From contig JAJYPQ010000309.1 in assembly GCA_021795255.1 (NCBI GenBank), forward strand, positions 1 to 5,393: a stretch of DNA of 5,393 bases. The letters run 5' to 3'. Shown one piece after another: positions 5,037 through 5,393 of the stretch; the stretch's first letter is position 1, and each line of letters starts with the position of its first letter. The DNA is from Pseudomonadota bacterium. GTDB taxonomy: Bacteria; Pseudomonadota; Gammaproteobacteria; Acidiferrobacterales; Acidiferrobacteraceae. The position numbers were made by a program, and so were the translations under genes. The notes under the pieces are model-generated. The model had not been told where the DNA came from, made no database searches, and saw only the letters and a list, made by a program, of their open reading frames with translations.

Positions 5037-5393
5037 GAGTGTCTGCGAACTGCTTGTTCCAGACGCCGGCCCCCTTATTACATTAGCTTATGCGGACCGG
5101 CTTGATCTGTTGCTGGGGCTGGGCGTCGAAGTTGTCGTCGTTGATATGGCCAAGGTAGAGTTAACTCGGCATCTCACGCCGACCAGCGAAAAAATTCTCG
5201 CTTTTCTTGCGGGCAATAACGTAAGAGTTATAGAGACAGAAATTGGCAAAGAAGCGATGGCGCAAGGATCGGCGTTCAAAAAACGCTACGCCGGGCAGCG
5301 AGCGATCCAAGACGTTTTATTTGAATTTTCCGATGAATCAGAACAGCAAGGGAAACCGCGGTACGCATTATTGTTATTCGAAGAACACAAAAT
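5029..5393 (+). CDS. PIN-like domain protein, probable toxin of the preceding antitoxin, 3'-truncated by window edge
   Basis: Probable VapC-like ribonuclease toxin; 121 codons are visible and the frame is still open at the right edge. The N-terminus LLVPDAGPLITLAYADRLDL (8-27) matches the PIN opening strand and helix: a hydrophobic strand, catalytic-type Asp (D12), then small residues, PL and I/A-L-A. A second strand, VEVVVVD (33-39), leads to MAKVELTR (40-47), where E44 fits the second conserved acidic position. NNVRVIETEIG (63-73) resembles the later strand. GQRAIQDVLFEF (89-100) and ALLLFEEHK (113-121) lie where further acidic residues would be expected; D95, E118 and E119 are candidates. 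It starts at GTG 5029 and overlaps the antitoxin by 8 nt, a typical toxin-antitoxin coupling. Local GC is low (45% in 5221-5280). The PIN assignment is by pattern only; the C-terminal active-site residues may lie outside the window. Confidence 0.68.
   Translation, partial: MRESVCELLVPDAGPLITLAYADRLDLLLGLGVEVVVVDMAKVELTRHLTPTSEKILAFLAGNNVRVIETEIGKEAMAQGSAFKKRYAGQRAIQDVLFEFSDESEQQGKPRYALLLFEEHK

Noticed and set aside
1..5393. CRISPR array, tRNA, rRNA or insertion sequence
   Set aside because: No regularly spaced direct repeats, no cloverleaf-like sequence, and no transposase motif or terminal inverted repeats with target duplication were found by eye.

Overview
The window looks like the chromosome of a GC-rich proteobacterium, most likely a gammaproteobacterium. 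The basis is the order gpmI - envC - ctpA, a conserved arrangement in that class, together with an EnvC whose LytM domain closely matches my recollection of the E. coli protein. The genus cannot be fixed from this sequence.

Layout: (1) Positions 1-1343 hold the 3' part of gpmI (cofactor-independent phosphoglycerate mutase), cut off at the left edge. (2) Positions 1340-2509 hold envC, a periplasmic activator of cell-separation amidases, joined to gpmI by a GTGA start/stop overlap. (3) Positions 2532-3860 hold ctpA, an S41 carboxy-terminal processing protease, 22 nt after envC. (4) Positions 3865-4341 hold a GNAT acetyltransferase, 4 nt after ctpA. All four lie on the + strand with no room for internal terminators, so they probably form one transcription unit whose promoter lies left of the window. 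envC and ctpA both act on the envelope (septal peptidoglycan hydrolysis and periplasmic proteolysis). gpmI is a metabolic passenger of this conserved cluster.

(5) Positions 4342-4697 are a 356-bp gap without a convincing gene. It contains several small GC-rich inverted repeats, clustered G-runs and a 31-bp compound inverted repeat. It separates the housekeeping cluster from (6) a probable toxin-antitoxin pair: a ribbon-helix-helix antitoxin-like protein (4698-5036), overlapped by 8 nt by a GTG-initiated PIN-like protein (from 5029, running off the right edge). This pair is visibly lower in GC than the upstream genes (hand counts: 45% in 5221-5280 against 72% in 1621-1680), which fits accessory, horizontally acquired DNA.

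Most of the window is ordinary. The part most worth a second look is the right end: an antitoxin-like protein with a roughly 60-residue C-terminal extension I cannot assign to a named domain, its partly visible PIN-like partner, and a palindrome sitting on the antitoxin start codon.
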